Part shown: positions 15,601-17,534 of the stretch, piece after piece
Position numbering within the stretch: position 1 is the stretch's first letter
Layout: every line of letters begins with the position of its first letter
From: Candidatus Aminicenantes bacterium UBA647
GTDB lineage: Bacteria > Acidobacteriota > Aminicenantia > UBA2199
Direction: 5' to 3'
DNA: 17,534 bases
Assembly (NCBI GenBank): GCA_002299555.1
Contig: DBOL01000043.1
Coordinates: 588-18,121 of the forward strand
Position numbers and translations under genes: made by a program
The notes under the pieces: generated by a model
What the model was told of the DNA's origin: nothing
Database searches by the model: none
What the model saw: the letters and a program-made list of their open reading frames with translations, nothing else

Positions 15601-15901
15601 AATTGTCAAGATCGAATATTCAAATATGCTCAGGACTCAGGGTAAAGGTGTCAGAGAATCAATAATGGCTGCATCCCGGGTCAGACTGAGGCCGATACTA
15701 ATGACAACATTTACAACTATTTTTGGTGTCCTCCCAATGGGACTGATAAGCCAAACCGGTTCTGAACTTCAGAAACCTCTTGCATTGGTAATTATAGGAG
15801 GCTTGCTGTTTACAACAATGCTTACACTCATTCTAATACCGGTTTTATATGAGATGCTTGAGAACTTTAAAGAGAGAAAAACAGAAAAAGCAGGCGCATA
15901 A
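12623..15901 (+). CDS. RND-family efflux permease (AcrB/HAE-like), first of two
   Basis: This 1092-residue inner-membrane pump uses proton entry to move substrate from the periplasm or membrane out through the adaptor. The N-terminus MSLIDLSVKRPIGTIMFYIG is typical, as are LPDLSYPKISVVTDYPG and the porter repeats. In TM4 the sequence GVGMFVDNSIIVLE carries the proton-relay Asp409, with Asn410 where AcrB has a second aspartate, a common variant. The TM10 region GIGVNDAIVKIEY is also family-like. Length is slightly over AcrB's 1049. The excess is mainly a 100-residue stretch between TM6 and TM7 (about 494-593), including a hydrophobic run near 513-535 and many aromatic residues; AcrB has roughly 40-45 residues there. 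Upstream it overlaps the adaptor gene. Its TAA shares one base with the ATG of the next RND gene (TAATG). Drug or other substrate class cannot be assigned. Confidence 0.93.
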   Translation: MSLIDLSVKRPIGTIMFYIGIILLGFISVSKLSINLLPDLSYPKISVVTDYPGLGPEEIERFITSELEGPLSSISGVKKINSVSKDGISIVSLEFHWGTDMDFALLHTKERVEEVRSRLPDDHIAPVILEWDPSSAPIITAIIKSDSRSLKNQKETAEFIIKPRLEQLEGVSRVEIRGGDEEEISVEIDPEKASSLNITLSEVATAIRNNNEFSPGGTVKKDKYRYTLKIEGEIETPEDIEYIVVKNLQDRSVMIRDIGKVFYKNKVKQGNIKFIKSGKESKLENSDSISLLIYRESGSNTVDATKNTTDTFKSLEKEFNNEITFTVIQMEADLIISSINSLKSSLYIGGLLSFFILLLFLQNFRDPILVSIVIPISIISTFVLMFAFEVNVNIMSLGGLVLGVGMFVDNSIIVLESIFRHRKEESLLDSVIRGTKEVSGAITASTFTTISIFLPVIYLYGITGKLFRDQALTVSFSLVSSLFVAITLLPALAAFRSSIKMDLTDDSQAEKGKKWYQKVMRGTNSAILIPFQIIGYIITFIIGGIYLFLKTILKYMARFFDFILQPLYRLFNSFYEWFDVIYHNILEKFLNKKSRAGILIIIIILSITTTFIFLKKELLPIPDTAKFEINANTIPSYGFNETNKIAQEIESRVLSLKGVKFVYSETGSVSKEAARSEDISVNSIHYVIECSSNEDRPGVMETTRGILKNSDLLDYSIFLEKNTLSKYLSTSGENFQIKVFYENIERGKEAVHKIVEKIKDINGIYDLKSTTSPGKPVYEIFFKQELLDKLNITKYQISEFLNQAVKGGDGGTLKQIQKNYDILVRVPVEGIMEIDRLMKLQFPINGRVYYVKDLIKIKERPSIKMISRELQMRYFLISGNVKGVPLKDVIEESDRRLFGLDMPMNTRFAYAGEEEERKKAFDSLTQAIWLAIILVYMIMAAKFENIVQPLIIMFTVPMGLIGAFLFLLITGNSLNIISGIGIMVLIGIGVNDAIVKIEYSNMLRTQGKGVRESIMAASRVRLRPILMTTFTTIFGVLPMGLISQTGSELQKPLALVIIGGLLFTTMLTLILIPVLYEMLENFKERKTEKAGA

Positions 15902-17534
15902 TGATCACTAAAATAATCGATCGACCGGTATTAGCAGTTATTTTTTTCTCGATCATAATTCTGCTGGGGGCTTATTCTTTTAATAATATGACAATTGGTC
16001 TGGTACCGGATCCGGAACAGGGTCATCCTTCACTTAATATCATATACAATTGGCAGGGGGCATCTCCGGATATGATACTTCGCAAAGTTCTGATCCCTGC
16101 AGAAGCTGAGATAATGAAGGAAGTAAAAGGTATTTCCAAGATAAATTCAAGAGCTACACTTGACTCGGGAACACTACAAGTTGAGTTTAACAGGAATGTT
16201 AAGATGAATTTTGCTCAATTGGTGTTGAGGGAAAGGCTGAACAGGCTTCATAGCGAACTCCCGAGATCGGTCCGAACTCCGATCATTTCCGAAAGGATTC
16301 CAGAAGATTTTGAGCAGAAACCTCTTTTTATTATTGGTGTTTATGGAAAGAACTACAATATATATACACTCAGAAAGATAGCCGAAAAAGATATCCACCC
16401 CCATCTCAGGGCAATTCCCGGTGTTAAGGAAGTAAACCTTCAGGGTGGAGTTGATCCTCTTATTCAGATCCGGACAAATATGAATAAGCTCATAAAGTTC
16501 GGGGTCTCGATATCATATATTCAGGGGCGTATAAATCAGTACTTTTATACAAACCAATCGATCTCATTCAAAAAAGAATCCGGTGAAATAACACTTTCAC
16601 TTACAGAATCTCCCGAAAGCATTCAGGAGATCCAAAATATCTTTATCAAGAATTTCGGTGAAAAAAAATTATACCTGAAAGACATTGCTGATGTATATCT
16701 CGGTTTTGAAGAATTAAGAAATGAAAGGAAATTTCAGGGTCAATCATTTCTGGTATTTGAATTATTTAAGGAATCTTCCTACAGTCATCTTGAAGTGGCA
16801 AAAAAAGTCCGTAATAAATTGAAAGTATTGGCAGATCGTCTAAGTGGAGAGGTCGAATTTGTAATTCAAAGCGATGACAGCAAAGTGTTAAGGAGAGAAC
16901 TATTCAAGTTATCAAAAATAGCTTTTCTAATTCTCATAATAATATTTGTCATACTTATAGCTATAGTAAGAGACATTAGAGCAACTTTACTCATTTTCTC
17001 ATCTGTATTCTTTTCAGTGTTTGCAACACTGACGGTCATTCACCTTACAGGTATCGCACTTAATCTTCTTACTTTATCAGGTCTTGCATTGGGGTTTGGA
17101 CTCTTCGTTGATAATGCAGTTGTTGTATTCGACTCGATATTAAGATTTAGAGAAATGGGGCTTAACAAAAAAGAGTCATCAATTGAAGGAGCCCGCGCAG
17201 TAATACTTCCGGTAGTATCCTCAACATTTACTACAATTATCGTATTTTTCTCGTTTGCGATCCTTTTCAGAGAAAGACTTAAAGTATATTACCTTCCTCT
17301 TGCTTATATAATCGCAATATCTCTTATATCATCCATTATCGTATCATTTGTGCTGATACCATCACTTAGTTCGAGATTGAACATCAAGATCAATAAGAAG
17401 AAGAAAAGGATATCAAAAGGGCGATTCTTCCCCTTCATCCTGAGATATCCTTTATTAGTTATAATTCCGGTTATTCTTATATTTGTATTCTCATTTATTA
17501 CATTCAAGGAAGAGGTCTCATTCGGAACCTTTTT
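15901..17534 (+). CDS. RND-family efflux permease, second of two, 3' part outside window
   Basis: I translated this by hand; the frame is open for 544 codons to the right edge, about half of an RND pump. It starts MITKIIDRPVLAVIFFSIII, has VPDPEQGHPSLNIIYNWQGA and the porter-domain strands (PGVKEVNLQGGVDPLIQIR), then TM helices from about residue 340. The TM4 motif GFGLFVDNAVVVFDS carries the proton-relay Asp404. It is clearly different in sequence from the first RND protein and lacks its long TM6-TM7 insert: only about 25 residues, very basic (INKKKKRISKGR), separate the two helices here. The ATG shares a base with the previous stop, so translation is coupled, which suggests the two pumps are made in a fixed ratio and may form a mixed trimer, as MdtB and MdtC do. 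An outer-membrane channel gene is not in the window and may follow. Confidence 0.92.
   Translation, partial: MITKIIDRPVLAVIFFSIIILLGAYSFNNMTIGLVPDPEQGHPSLNIIYNWQGASPDMILRKVLIPAEAEIMKEVKGISKINSRATLDSGTLQVEFNRNVKMNFAQLVLRERLNRLHSELPRSVRTPIISERIPEDFEQKPLFIIGVYGKNYNIYTLRKIAEKDIHPHLRAIPGVKEVNLQGGVDPLIQIRTNMNKLIKFGVSISYIQGRINQYFYTNQSISFKKESGEITLSLTESPESIQEIQNIFIKNFGEKKLYLKDIADVYLGFEELRNERKFQGQSFLVFELFKESSYSHLEVAKKVRNKLKVLADRLSGEVEFVIQSDDSKVLRRELFKLSKIAFLILIIIFVILIAIVRDIRATLLIFSSVFFSVFATLTVIHLTGIALNLLTLSGLALGFGLFVDNAVVVFDSILRFREMGLNKKESSIEGARAVILPVVSSTFTTIIVFFSFAILFRERLKVYYLPLAYIIAISLISSIIVSFVLIPSLSSRLNIKINKKKKRISKGRFFPFILRYPLLVIIPVILIFVFSFITFKEEVSFGTF

Overview
The window reads as a stretch of chromosome from an AT-rich, double-membraned (diderm) bacterium. 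It carries an envelope-lipid and site-2 protease operon, a Wzm/Wzt-type polysaccharide exporter, and a tripartite RND efflux system, which needs an outer membrane. The phylum cannot be fixed from the sequence alone. The protein style (AT-rich, lipoproteins and TPR proteins, an orphan roadblock protein, RND pumps) would fit a lesser-known FCB-like or spirochaete-like lineage. No mobile element, tRNA, rRNA or CRISPR array was seen.

Layout. Bases 1-1528 (minus) hold a two-gene ABC exporter for surface polysaccharide: a permease followed by an ATPase that runs off the left edge. A good sigma70-type promoter lies upstream at 1654-1682. Bases 1741-8081 (minus) form one compact operon in the order uppS, cdsA, dxr, rseP, lipoprotein, phosphohexomutase-like protein, ftsB/divIC-like gene. 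A near-perfect promoter sits so close to the uppS ATG that the message should be leaderless. Bases 8284-9474 (plus) encode an exported TPR-like protein. Bases 9493-10674 (minus) encode an exported CAP-domain protein that converges on it. Bases 10779-11267 (plus) encode a roadblock/LC7-like protein with its own strong promoter. Bases 11376-17534 (plus) encode a membrane-fusion protein and two different RND permeases, translationally coupled by overlapping stop and start codons. The second permease runs off the right edge.

How the genes fit together. Dxr starts the MEP isoprenoid pathway, UppS makes the undecaprenyl carrier, and CdsA makes CDP-diacylglycerol. RseP controls envelope stress or clears signal peptides, and the FtsB/DivIC-like protein acts at the septum. 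This is a growth-and-envelope operon.

Two members are unusual. The phosphohexomutase homologue keeps the fold and the phosphate-binding loop but has lost the catalytic serine and the metal-binding aspartates, so it looks like a pseudoenzyme. Between it and rseP lies a 150-residue lipoprotein reading frame with no standard start codon: its only in-frame ATG is followed four codons later by an amber stop. These two, with the leaderless uppS promoter, are the most interesting points in the window.
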